Origin: Gammaproteobacteria bacterium
GTDB taxonomy: Bacteria > Pseudomonadota > Gammaproteobacteria > JALTLT01
Direction of reading: 5' to 3'
Length of the DNA stretch: 8,492 nucleotides
NCBI GenBank assembly: GCA_027001815.1
Contig: JALTLT010000013.1
Span: 1-8,492 of the forward strand
The notes under the pieces were generated by a model that was not told the DNA's origin, searched no databases, and was given only the letters and a program-made list of their open reading frames with translations. Below, in pieces: positions 1 to 6,466 of this stretch. The translations under genes and the position numbers were made by a program. Position 1 is the first letter of the stretch; every line of letters begins with the position of its first letter.

Positions 1-19
1 AGCCTCTTCCAGTGACACA

Positions 20-69
20 TGAGCCTGAAGGGCGGGCGTGATTCCAAGCTGAAGTGAGCCTGAAGGCGG
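20..69. repeat. Short direct repeat TGAGCCTGAAGG (two copies)
   Basis: TGAGCCTGAAGG occurs at 20-31 and again at 55-66. Eleven of these bases recur in inverted orientation at 529-539 (CCTTCAGGCTC), on the far side of repeat copy A. The rest of 1-109 shows no gene, promoter or RNA that I can support. The motif probably belongs to another dispersed intergenic repeat cut by the window edge, but that is inference. Confidence 0.4.
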
Positions 70-180
70 TCCGGCTCGGGGATCATCGGAGGACGATCGT
101 GACCATTACCAGGCTGTTGAAAAACACCGTTTTTCGACAGCCTGTGCCGCGGTGCAGGGATGCGCCGCCGTTTTCAATGA

Positions 181-388
181 GACTGTCAGCCTGACGGACT
201 TCAAGCTGAAGGTCACTCTGCCCCGAGAGGCGGGAAGGCCCTCCCGGGGGCGTTGGCGGCAAGGATGCCGCCGACGAGCCCCCAGGGATGGGTTTACGGC
301 GTCCCCCGGGAGGGCCTTCCCGCCTCTCGGGGCCCCGCGGAATGCACCAGAACCTGATGGCCCGTCAAAGGCCGTCAGGCTGACAGTC
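181..388. mobile_element. Nested palindromic insert inside repeat copy A
   Basis: These 208 nt replace the 7-nt centre (4534-4540) of copy B. The insert begins with GACTGTCAGCCTGACGG (181-197) and ends with its exact reverse complement (372-388). Together with the host element's own CAATGA/TCATTG the inverted repeat reaches 29 bp without mismatch (169-197/372-400). Within it lies a second perfect 30-bp inverted repeat (221-250/303-332), and within that a small hairpin GGCGGC-AAGGAT-GCCGCC (256-273). There is no open reading frame of note. The simplest reading is a small non-autonomous element inserted in the palindromic centre of another repeat; loss from the copy B lineage is the alternative. 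Because the flanks are palindromic, a target duplication cannot be recognised by eye. Confidence 0.6.
221..332. repeat. Perfect 30-bp inverted repeat with 52-nt loop
   Basis: The arm at 221-250 (starting CCCCGAGAGGCGGGAAGG) is exactly reverse-complementary to 303-332. The loop holds a secondary hairpin GGCGGC/GCCGCC at 256-261/268-273. Any RNA crossing this stretch would form a very stable 30-bp helix, a possible RNase III substrate or block to read-through from the minus-strand gene downstream of whose stop it lies. The loop bases around CCCAGGGATGGGTTTACGGC resemble intergenic repeats I remember from gammaproteobacterial genomes; this recollection is unverified. Confidence 0.75.
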
Positions 389-570
389 TCATTGAAAACG
401 TGAGGAAGCCGGAAATCGCATTTTCGGCTTCCGGCGTCGAAAACGGCCAGGACGACCTTTTTCAACATCCTGTTGAGACCCGACAAGGCCCGGATCCCGG
501 CCGCCTGAGCGGGCTCGCTTCCAGCCACCCTTCAGGCTCGTTTCTGGATTGGAAAGGACTGTCGAGAAAC

Positions 571-601
571 ACCCTTCGCCGCCCGCGTGGGGTCGAAGGG
601 T
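571..601 (-). terminator. Candidate terminator hairpin after the propeller gene
   Basis: ACCCTTCG (571-578) pairs with CGAAGGGT (594-601) across a 15-nt loop. Read on the minus strand, the stem is followed directly by GTTTCTC, a short and impure T run. It lies about 75 nt past the stop of the minus-strand propeller gene. The T run is poor for an intrinsic terminator, so termination here is only a possibility. Confidence 0.3.
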
Positions 602-631
602 CGCCCACGGCCGGCTTTCGAACACGACGGA

Positions 632-651
632 CGGGGGGCATCTGCCCCCCG
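632..651. terminator. GC-rich hairpin just past the propeller gene stop
   Basis: CGGGGGGCA (632-640) pairs perfectly with TGCCCCCCG (643-651) across a 2-nt loop; opening the innermost pair gives a sterically more likely 8-bp stem with a 4-nt loop. It is 25 nt downstream of the minus-strand stop codon. There is no T tract on either side, so it is better seen as a 3'-end protecting or attenuating hairpin than a canonical intrinsic terminator. Between copy A and this point (473-676) I see no gene. Confidence 0.35.
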
Positions 652-676
652 CCCCAAAGCCGTTCCTTGGCCGGCT

Positions 677-3600
677 CTACTGCACCGTCAGGACCACCGT
701 GTCGAGCCACTCTTCGGAATAGCTTCCGTCGATCGTACCATCCACCACGAAGGTGAAGGTGTAGACGCCGGGAGGCAAGGGGCGGTTGAGCACCGTGAAG
801 GGGTTCGAAATCGGGACGATGGGCCCTTCGTGGCCGAGTAGCGGATCCACCTGGGCGGTCCAGGAACCTCCCTTGACCATCCAATAGGTGCCGAAAGGAG
901 TCTCGGCCCTGAGCCACCACTCGGCCGGCTCGCCGCGGTGATCACCCGCATCCAGCTCGATGGCCACTTTGGCCGGCACATCGGCCGCGATCGTGAGACC
1001 TCCCGCGACGCCGTTCACCGTGATGAGGGGAACGACCGGCAGCGGATCCCTGGCACTGCCGCTGAGATCCACCGTGGCGACCGCCTGCAAGGGGTCGTTG
1101 GTACCGATCTCCAGCGCGGCGGCGTGACTGCCCGCCACAGTGGGCACGTAGCTCACCAGAAGCTCCACCCCCCCCTGCGCAGGAACGGTTAGAGGCAGGG
1201 TGGGAGGGGATTCGAGGACGAACTCTCCACCCGTGATCTGCAGCGACTCGATCAGCAGATCCGCCTCGCCTCCGTTACCCAGCAAGACCTTGCGCGTGGC
1301 TCGCTCGCCCACCACCAGGCCACCGAAATCCACCGCCGTCGTACTCAACACCAGCACCGGGGGAGCAGGAAGCATGGTCACATCCACCGCATCGGACCAG
1401 ACCCCGTCCATGACCCCGTCCAGGGTGGTGTCCACCGAGCTGACGAGCCGGCTGGTACCGGTGGGCAGCGGGGGCAGACTGAAGGCCAGGGGCACCGCCC
1501 CCTCACGGAGCACCACTTGACGCACCGGCAGAGGAGCGACACTGCTCACCCAGCCACCGGTGTCCGTATACCACCAGGCGCTGCCATCGGGAAGGGTGAG
1601 CCCCAGCCACACCTCGGCATCCTGTCCGACATAATCACCGGGACTCCCCAGATCGACGGTTGCCGAGAGGGGGGTGCCGCTCTCGAAGGTGACCGGTCCG
1701 TCGAGACCCGCCACCTTCAGGTCGGGCGCTGGCGGCACGGGATCGCGTCCCGTACCCGTCAGGGCCACCACCTGCGTCGGTGCCACCGCATCGTTGCTGG
1801 AGAGGACGAGATCGGCCGCATGGCTGCCGGTCGCCGAGGGGGAGAAGCGGAGTGTGACGACCGCGCGGCTCATGGGCATCACCTGCAAGGGCAGGGTGAC
1901 CCCCTCCACCGAGAAGCCGGCACCGCTCACGGTCATGGCATCCACCACCAGGGGGGCCTCACCGGTGTTCTCGATGACCAGCTCGGCAGTGGTGGAGAAA
2001 CCGTAGGGCACCACGCCGAAATCGATGCTGGAAGCTCCCGGAACGAGACTGGCTACCGGGTTGGGGTCGGGGTCGAGGCGAAACACGCTGTTGCCTCCGG
2101 TCCCCGCGTAGAGGGTACCGGCATCGGGATCGACGGTCAGGGAGAGCACCCGATCCATGGTCAGACCCTCGGTGAGCAGATGCCACTGCTCTCCACCGGT
2201 GGTGGAGCGCAGAACGCCCGTGGAGGAGGCTGCATAGACATAGCCCTCCCGAACCGGATCGACCTTTACGTCCTGGATGACGGTCGAAGGCCAGACCACC
2301 TGCCAGGAATCGCCGCCGTCATCACTCAGATAGACTCCCTCCACGGTCCCCGCATAGAGACGGCCGGTACGGGGATCGCGGTCGAGGGCCATGATCGCCT
2401 GGGTGAAGCCACCCACCGGCTCCCACCCGCCAGTGACGTCGTTCCAGCGATAGAGCGCCCCCCCCTCGCCGGAGCGCGCCTGCCACCCGTCCGACTCGGC
2501 ATCGATGATACCGTTCAGGGTACGGGCGGCTGCGAACAGGGGCTCTCCGGAGACCTCGTCCAGCAGCAGATCGGTGATGCTCGCCGGCAACGGGATTCCG
2601 GCGTTGAGCTCGCTCCAGGTGAGTCCGCGATCGCGACTCACCATCACGCCCCGCTCCTGGGTTGCCGCATAGATGGTATCGGGCTGAAGGTCGGTCGTGA
2701 TCACCTTCCAGACACCCACATCGCTCAGCAACTGGTCGGCGGGCGGGCAATCGGCGGCAAAGCAGTCCAGGGCAAGACGCCAGACCCCCCGGTTCAACGG
2801 CGTGTTCCACGCCGGGTTGCCCGTGCTGTAGTAGAGACTGCCCGTATCGCCGGGGACCACGGCGAAGGACCAGCTATAGATGGTGCTGGATGTCGCCGGC
2901 CGTCTACTCCACTCCCCCGTGGCCGCATCGAACCGGAAGAGTCCGCTCTCGGCGGCGGCGAACAGCACGCCGGGGCCGGAGCCCCCCCCGGGCTTGAACC
3001 ACACCTCGTTGATCAGAATGCTGCTCAGACCATCGGTATAGGGGGTGTAGGTGAGGCCGCCATCGACACTCTTCTGGAGGCTGTAGGCGCCACCGCCGGT
3101 CACGTAGCGCACCGCGGAGCGGCTCAATTCACCGACCCCCTGCACCGGCCCGACGAAGACGTCCCGGGGGTCGACGGTCATGCGGAAGGTATTGGTCTGG
3201 ACACCGATCCAGGTGAGACCACCATCTCCGGAGTAGAAGCCCATCGCTCCGCTGTCCTGCTCCGGCGCGGGGCGGAACAGGGGGCGCTCCACCGATCCGG
3301 CGGAGTCGGCGAGCTGGACCTGCAGGAACCGGGGGTTGTTGGGGTCGATATCCAGGTGATAGACCAGCGGCAGAACAGCCAGTCCCTGCAGCTCCACCGG
3401 AACGGGGAACTGCGTCCAGGTGGAACCGCCGTCACGAGTCTCCCATACCCAGTCTCGATCGGTGCCCAGCACCCAATGCTGGTCATCGAGGGCGTCGACC
3501 CCGAAATGGGTCGCCAGCAGTGCGCTCGTGGGCAGGTCGCCATTGCGCGCCACCCAACTCCCGGCCTCGAGCGAGAAGACCCCACCGCCATAGATCGACG

Positions 3601-4216
3601 CGATCACCCCGCCCGTCCCCGTGGAATGGAGCAGTGTGTTGACCCTCTGGTAGCGTGTCCCTCCCGAGAGGACGACACCTGCATCGGCGGCCGTCCAGCC
3701 CACCGTGCAATCAGTCCCGAGCCGATACACCAGAGCGGGGGGCAGACCCTCGGCGAGGGTCTCGGCAAGCCCCGCGTAGAGGGTTCCTGCCCCATCGAAG
3801 GCGAGCGAAATTGCGGGGAAGTAACGACCGCTGACCCGACGGGGGAGCCCCTCGCTGCACGCCTGCCAGGTGAGCCCCTCGTCATCGCTCACCCAGACAC
3901 CCGTGGAAGCACCGGCGGCATAGAGCCGTGAGGGACTGGTGGGATCGAAAGCAACATCGAGCACATCTCCGTTGGCGATGTCGCGATTGTGGACCGCCTG
4001 CCAGGAGAGTCCGCCGTCGGTGCTGCGGTGGATGGCATAGTGTGCCACCGAGAGGAGCAGATCCGGATCGTGCGGTGCGATGACGACCTTGAACTGGTCA
4101 CCTCCGGTGGGGCCGATGCCTTGCCAGACCGGCGTCGCCCCCACAACAGGGGACAGCCAGGTGAGAAGCAGCAGCAGGAGCGCCAGGACCGGCTTCTGTG
4201 GCTTGTTGCGATTCAT
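677..4216 (-). CDS. Secreted Asp-box (BNR/sialidase-like) beta-propeller protein with duplicated C-terminal ASH-type module
   Basis: This encodes a 1179-residue exported protein of unknown specific function. Residues 1-27 form a Sec signal peptide: basic start MNRNKPQK, a leucine-rich core, and a likely signal peptidase I site after VVGA. No lipobox, transmembrane anchor or sorting signal follows. Residues about 30-715 contain eight Asp-box motifs of the S-x-D-x-G-x-x-W type, at 65-72, 110-117, 260-267, 329-336, 383-390 (ending in Tyr), 527-534, 631-638 and 671-678 (degenerate, lacking Asp). These are typical of sialidase-fold, VPS10 or Ycf48-like propellers. Residues 723-824 and 954-1056 are Ig-like ASH or choice-of-anchor-D domains (IDFGVV, VDFGGLVVG, FSPSATGSH, YVPTVAGSH). 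Each is followed by a second beta domain (832-949 and 1063-1179) with a conserved W-W core and a D-G-x-x-D-G end, so the C-terminus is a tandem duplication. The start at 4216 was chosen because it precedes the signal peptide; GGAG lies 12 nt upstream, a rather long spacing. The frame stays open to 4321, but that extension would bury the signal peptide. No sialidase catalytic set was identified, so enzymatic activity is not claimed. The gene stands alone, divergent from the polysaccharide genes. Confidence 0.88.
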   Translation of the reverse strand: MNRNKPQKPVLALLLLLLTWLSPVVGATPVWQGIGPTGGDQFKVVIAPHDPDLLLSVAHYAIHRSTDGGLSWQAVHNRDIANGDVLDVAFDPTSPSRLYAAGASTGVWVSDDEGLTWQACSEGLPRRVSGRYFPAISLAFDGAGTLYAGLAETLAEGLPPALVYRLGTDCTVGWTAADAGVVLSGGTRYQRVNTLLHSTGTGGVIASIYGGGVFSLEAGSWVARNGDLPTSALLATHFGVDALDDQHWVLGTDRDWVWETRDGGSTWTQFPVPVELQGLAVLPLVYHLDIDPNNPRFLQVQLADSAGSVERPLFRPAPEQDSGAMGFYSGDGGLTWIGVQTNTFRMTVDPRDVFVGPVQGVGELSRSAVRYVTGGGAYSLQKSVDGGLTYTPYTDGLSSILINEVWFKPGGGSGPGVLFAAAESGLFRFDAATGEWSRRPATSSTIYSWSFAVVPGDTGSLYYSTGNPAWNTPLNRGVWRLALDCFAADCPPADQLLSDVGVWKVITTDLQPDTIYAATQERGVMVSRDRGLTWSELNAGIPLPASITDLLLDEVSGEPLFAAARTLNGIIDAESDGWQARSGEGGALYRWNDVTGGWEPVGGFTQAIMALDRDPRTGRLYAGTVEGVYLSDDGGDSWQVVWPSTVIQDVKVDPVREGYVYAASSTGVLRSTTGGEQWHLLTEGLTMDRVLSLTVDPDAGTLYAGTGGNSVFRLDPDPNPVASLVPGASSIDFGVVPYGFSTTAELVIENTGEAPLVVDAMTVSGAGFSVEGVTLPLQVMPMSRAVVTLRFSPSATGSHAADLVLSSNDAVAPTQVVALTGTGRDPVPPAPDLKVAGLDGPVTFESGTPLSATVDLGSPGDYVGQDAEVWLGLTLPDGSAWWYTDTGGWVSSVAPLPVRQVVLREGAVPLAFSLPPLPTGTSRLVSSVDTTLDGVMDGVWSDAVDVTMLPAPPVLVLSTTAVDFGGLVVGERATRKVLLGNGGEADLLIESLQITGGEFVLESPPTLPLTVPAQGGVELLVSYVPTVAGSHAAALEIGTNDPLQAVATVDLSGSARDPLPVVPLITVNGVAGGLTIAADVPAKVAIELDAGDHRGEPAEWWLRAETPFGTYWMVKGGSWTAQVDPLLGHEGPIVPISNPFTVLNRPLPPGVYTFTFVVDGTIDGSYSEEWLDTVVLTVQ

Positions 4217-4253
4217 CTCGATGATCGACTCCGAAGTTAGGTACTCAGTGCAC

Positions 4254-4272
4254 CCGCCGCCAGGGGCGGCGG
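4254..4272. other. GC hairpin in the leader of the propeller gene
   Basis: CCGCCGCC (4254-4261) and GGCGGCGG (4265-4272) form a perfect 8-bp stem with a 3-nt loop, 37 nt upstream of the minus-strand start codon. If the promoter lies further upstream, as expected, this stem is part of the 5' leader and could influence translation or early elongation. No known riboswitch class is recognised. Confidence 0.35.
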
Positions 4273-4335
4273 AAAGGTCGCCGCATCCCTGCGTTCCGGA
4301 CACGCCCGGGCGCCCGACCAATCCCGGATCCCTCT

Positions 4336-4364
4336 ATTGAACCCGATAACGGCCGCGGCGACAA
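4336..4364 (-). promoter_or_regulatory. Weak candidate sigma-70 promoter for the propeller gene
   Basis: On the minus strand, TTGTCG (complement of 4359-4364, 4 of 6 to the -35 consensus) is followed after 17 nt by TTCAAT (complement of 4336-4341, 4 of 6 to the -10 consensus). It would give a leader of about 110 nt containing the hairpin at 4254-4272. Such matches occur by chance, and only the spacing and location favour it. Confidence 0.22.
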
Positions 4365-4372
4365 AATCTTGA

Positions 4373-4402
4373 CATGCACAGTTCACATTCTTTCCGTGCA
4401 TG
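4373..4402. promoter_or_regulatory. Operator-like dyad CATGCAC-N16-GTGCATG
   Basis: CATGCAC (4373-4379) and GTGCATG (4396-4402) are exact reverse complements, with centres 23 bp apart, about two helical turns. The dyad lies in the divergent intergenic region, just outside the candidate propeller-gene promoter. A TTGACA at 4369-4374 overlaps it, but no acceptable -10 box follows on the plus strand. It could bind a dimeric regulator; a 7-bp dyad at this spacing can also arise by chance. Confidence 0.3.
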
Positions 4403-4462
4403 CGTCTCAAAATGGCCGAATTCCCCCGAGAACGCCAATGGAGAGGCACGCCTCCCCCCTGG

Positions 4463-4625
4463 CAGGCTGTTGAAAAACACCGTTTTTCGGCAGCCTGTGC
4501 CGCGGTGCATGGATGCACCGCCGTTTTCAATGACGACAAGTCATTGAAAACGTGAGGAAGCCGGAAATCGCATTTTCGGCTTCCGGCGTTGAAAAAGGCC
4601 AGGACGGCCGTTTTTCAACATCCTG
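4463..4625 (+). repeat. Palindromic repeat, copy B (163 bp, uninterrupted)
   Basis: This is the compact form of the element. The terminal inverted repeats extend to 22 bp with one mismatch if the flanks are included (4457-4478 against 4610-4631). Internal structure: hairpin 4463-4478/4482-4497 (14 of 16 paired), perfect hairpin GCGGTGCA-TGGA-TGCACCGC (4503-4522), perfect 13-bp central stem 4522-4534/4540-4552 with loop GACAA, and hairpin 4556-4568/4572-4584 (12 of 13). Almost the whole element can fold as a chain of four hairpins inside a closing stem. It is in the same orientation as copy A, on the other side of the propeller gene. No coding capacity. Confidence 0.82.
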
Positions 4626-4683
4626 CCAGGGAGCATCCCTCCCAGCCGGTTGGCGAAAGGTCACCTCCCACCCCGTACGCCTG

Positions 4684-4692
4684 TGATATGAT
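4684..4692 (+). promoter_or_regulatory. Candidate extended -10 promoter for the flippase-glf-sulfotransferase genes
   Basis: TGATATGAT combines the TG of an extended -10 element with TATGAT, which matches TATAAT at 5 of 6 positions. No good -35 box is found 16-18 nt upstream, which is tolerated for extended -10 promoters. Transcription would begin near 4699, so the mRNA would carry repeat copy C as a leader of about 200 nt before the flippase start codon. This is inference from motif match and position only. Confidence 0.35.
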
Positions 4693-4704
4693 CGACGGCT
4701 TTAG

Positions 4705-4866
4705 CAGGCTGTCGAAAAACGGTGTTTTTCGACAGCCTGTGTGCGGTGCAGGAAGGCATCGCTGCGTCATCGATGACGCCATGTTATTGAAAATCGGAGA
4801 GAACGGGAAACCGCATCTTCCGTTCCCGAGCTGAATAAGAGCACGGACGGGCTTGTTTGCATCCTG
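4705..4866 (+). repeat. Diverged palindromic repeat, copy C, in the flippase leader region
   Basis: This copy follows the same plan and length (162 bp) as copy B but with many substitutions. The first hairpin, CAGGCTGTCGAAAAAC (4705-4720) with 4724-4739, is perfectly paired (16 of 16). The centre carries a perfect palindrome GCGTCATCGATGACGC (4764-4779). The last hairpin pairs GAACGG (4801-4806) with CCGTTC (4820-4825), where copies A and B have GAAGCC/GGCTTC, so the stem is kept although its sequence changed. The right end reads GCATCCTG (4859-4866) against AACATCCTG in B. It ends 40 nt before the flippase ATG. Confidence 0.65.
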
Positions 4867-4906
4867 GCCGACGTGCCCTCGACCGCCACCCCGAAAGGCC
4901 CCCAGA

Positions 4907-6406
4907 ATGTCCGGAAGGATTCTCAGACGGCTCGCGACGAACACCGGTATCGCCACCATCGGTCGGGCCGCAGAGCTGGTGGTGATCTTTCTCTTCTCCA
5001 TCTACATCGCCCGCTCCGTCGGCCCGGAGCAGTTCGGCCGCTTTGCCCTGGTGGGGGTCTTCGTCTACTACTTCGGCTTCCTCGCCCGGGCCGGGCTGGG
5101 GCCGGTCACCGTGCGCGAGATCGCCCGGGACCCCGACGAGGCGCGCCGTTTCCTCTCGCACATGATCTCCCTGCGGCTGCTGCTCGGTGTGATCGCCTAC
5201 CCGCTCATGATCGGTGTCTCCCACCTGCTCGGATACGACGGCGAGACCCTCTCACTCTTCTATGTCTTCGGCCTCACCCTCATCGCCGAGGCATTGGCCG
5301 GCGCGGTTCGTACCGCCCTCATGGGCCGGGAGATCCTCAGTGTCCCGGTGACGCTGGATGTCCTCACCTCGCTCACCGGCGCCGCCGTCGGCGGTCTCCT
5401 CCTGGCATCGGGGCACGATCTCTTCACACTCATGGCCGGCCTCACCACCGTGCGTTTCATCATGTTGGGCGCCTGGCTGGGGGTGGCCATCCGTTTCCGA
5501 ACCGGCATCCGCTTCCGCCTCGACCTGGAGGCGTGGGGACGCCTGCTCCGCCAGGCCCTTCCCTTCACGCTCATCTCCCTGATGCAGCAGTTCAACCGCG
5601 GGCTGAGCATCTTCCTTCTCTCCGTATTGCCGGGACCGGTCAACGGCATGACCGCCAGCGGACACTACGCACCCGCCTCGCAGGTGGCACGCTTCCCCAT
5701 CCCGCTGCTCTCCCGGACACGGATGGCCATCATCCCCACCGTCGCCGCCAACCTGGACAACCATCAGGTGATCCGCCAGGCCTTCGAATGGGCCACGAGG
5801 CTGCTGTTCCTGCTGGTCAGCGTCCCCCTGGCCATCGCCGCCTGGCACTTCGGCGGCCCGGTGATGGAACTGCTGTTCGGCCCCCAATATCGCGACTCCG
5901 CACCGCTGTTCGCCCTGCTTGGGCTCGCCTATGCGCTTCAGGCAGTCCTGATCCCCATGATCAGCTTCATCTCCGCCACCCGCGACATCTCGCGCCTGGT
6001 CCCCTTCGTGGCGATTCCCGTGGCCACCAATCTCGCTCTCGCCCTGTGGCTGATCCCGACCCACGGAGCCTGGGGCGCCGCCCTCGCGGTTCTCCTGTCC
6101 AAGATGGTCAACGTCGTGGTTGTGGGATGGAGTTTCCGAACCATATTCCCGGTCAGGCCCCGCTGGAAAAACTTCTCCGGCACCCTCGCCATGGGGCTGG
6201 GCCTGTTCGCCGCCGCTGGCCTCGTGGGGTCGACGATCGATTCGCTCGCCTGGCAGGTCGTCGTCTCCGTAGCCCTCTATCTGGCCGTTGTCGGAATCTG
6301 GGGGCGTCGCGCCCTGCGGCGATACCGGCACCTGGCACAGGAGGTGAGACGACAGAAGAAGGGAGAGGAGGCCAGGAATGGGCTCCTGGGCGAATCGGCG
6401 GAGTGA
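4907..6406 (+). CDS. Polysaccharide flippase, Wzx/RfbX type (MOP superfamily)
   Basis: This encodes a 499-residue multi-pass inner-membrane protein, the usual length for Wzx-type flippases. These proteins move undecaprenyl-diphosphate-linked oligosaccharide units from the cytoplasmic to the periplasmic face. About 12-14 hydrophobic segments are visible, for example near residues 20-36, 44-62, 88-106, 115-135, 172-194, 218-240, 298-313, 332-354, 364-384, 388-408, 426-442 and 448-466. Family-like stretches include ARSVGPEQFGRFALVG near the N-terminus, ELLFGPQYRDSAPLFALLGL at 321-340 and GAWGAALAVLLSKMVNVVVV at 387-406. The C-terminal tail is short, basic and cytoplasmic. The ATG at 4907 is preferred because GAAAGG lies 8 nt upstream and residue 1 leads into a basic flank plus the first membrane segment; an in-frame TTG at 4853 falls inside repeat copy C. 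It is the first gene of a likely operon, 60 nt before glf. The substrate cannot be read from sequence, and the specific symbol wzx is not assigned for that reason. Confidence 0.88.
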   Translation: MSGRILRRLATNTGIATIGRAAELVVIFLFSIYIARSVGPEQFGRFALVGVFVYYFGFLARAGLGPVTVREIARDPDEARRFLSHMISLRLLLGVIAYPLMIGVSHLLGYDGETLSLFYVFGLTLIAEALAGAVRTALMGREILSVPVTLDVLTSLTGAAVGGLLLASGHDLFTLMAGLTTVRFIMLGAWLGVAIRFRTGIRFRLDLEAWGRLLRQALPFTLISLMQQFNRGLSIFLLSVLPGPVNGMTASGHYAPASQVARFPIPLLSRTRMAIIPTVAANLDNHQVIRQAFEWATRLLFLLVSVPLAIAAWHFGGPVMELLFGPQYRDSAPLFALLGLAYALQAVLIPMISFISATRDISRLVPFVAIPVATNLALALWLIPTHGAWGAALAVLLSKMVNVVVVGWSFRTIFPVRPRWKNFSGTLAMGLGLFAAAGLVGSTIDSLAWQVVVSVALYLAVVGIWGRRALRRYRHLAQEVRRQKKGEEARNGLLGESAE

Positions 6407-6466
6407 CCTGCTAGGGAGGCTCCACCCAGGCGGCAGTTGTCATCGAAAACGAGGAAGAACAAACCC

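Larger units (their letters stand above)
110..472 (+). repeat. Composite palindromic repeat, copy A (MITE-like, with a central insertion)
   Basis: The ends are inverted repeats: CAGGCTGTTGAAAAA at 110-124 and, on the other strand, CAGGATGTTGAAAAA at 458-472. Inside, in order, are a 16-bp-arm hairpin (110-125/129-144, 15 of 16 paired), a GC-rich hairpin around GCGGTGCA (151-170), a central palindromic segment, and a hairpin with 13-nt arms (404-416/420-432, 12 of 13 paired). By hand alignment the outer parts match copy B at 68 of 71 positions (110-180) and 81 of 85 (389-472, one gap). Copy A is 200 bp longer than B because of the segment 181-388. No transposase is encoded, so a non-autonomous, MITE-like or REP-like element is the best description. 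No target-site duplication is visible. The short reading frames across it on both strands are repeat artefacts. Confidence 0.8.

Noticed and set aside
106..528. Small proteins encoded on both strands of repeat copy A, with a similar one at 4237-4539 over copy B
   Set aside because: The frames translate the palindromic repeat itself (the same HPCTAAQA-type peptide appears in A and B), so they are repeat artefacts rather than genes.
1517..3931. An 804-codon open frame on the plus strand opposite the propeller gene
   Set aside because: It lies wholly antisense to a gene with clear Asp-box, ASH and signal-peptide signatures. Its translation is H/G/R-rich with no recognisable domain. Long antisense open frames are expected in GC-rich coding DNA.
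4217..4321. An N-terminal extension of the propeller gene to a TTG at 4321
   Set aside because: It would add 35 residues before a classical signal peptide and would run through the likely leader hairpin.
4369..4397. A plus-strand promoter starting from the perfect TTGACA at 4369-4374
   Set aside because: No -10-like hexamer is found 16-18 nt downstream (the bases there are TTTCCGTG), and the next plus-strand gene is over 500 nt away.
110..4866. A CRISPR array made of copies A, B and C
   Set aside because: Only three copies, irregularly spaced over 4.7 kb, 160-360 bp long and internally palindromic; this is not a CRISPR layout, and no cas genes are present.
4853..4906. A TTG start for the flippase 54 nt upstream of the ATG
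   Set aside because: It lies inside repeat copy C, adds a proline-rich stretch, and lacks a ribosome binding site; the ATG at 4907 has one.
5252..6331. A 359-codon minus-strand frame opposite the flippase gene
   Set aside because: It has a G/E/D/Q-rich antisense translation without motifs and is explained by the codon bias of the real gene.
4873..6414. A 513-codon plus-strand frame overlapping the flippase gene
   Set aside because: The translation is R/P/H-rich and low in complexity, whereas the other frame gives a normal multi-pass membrane protein with a ribosome binding site.
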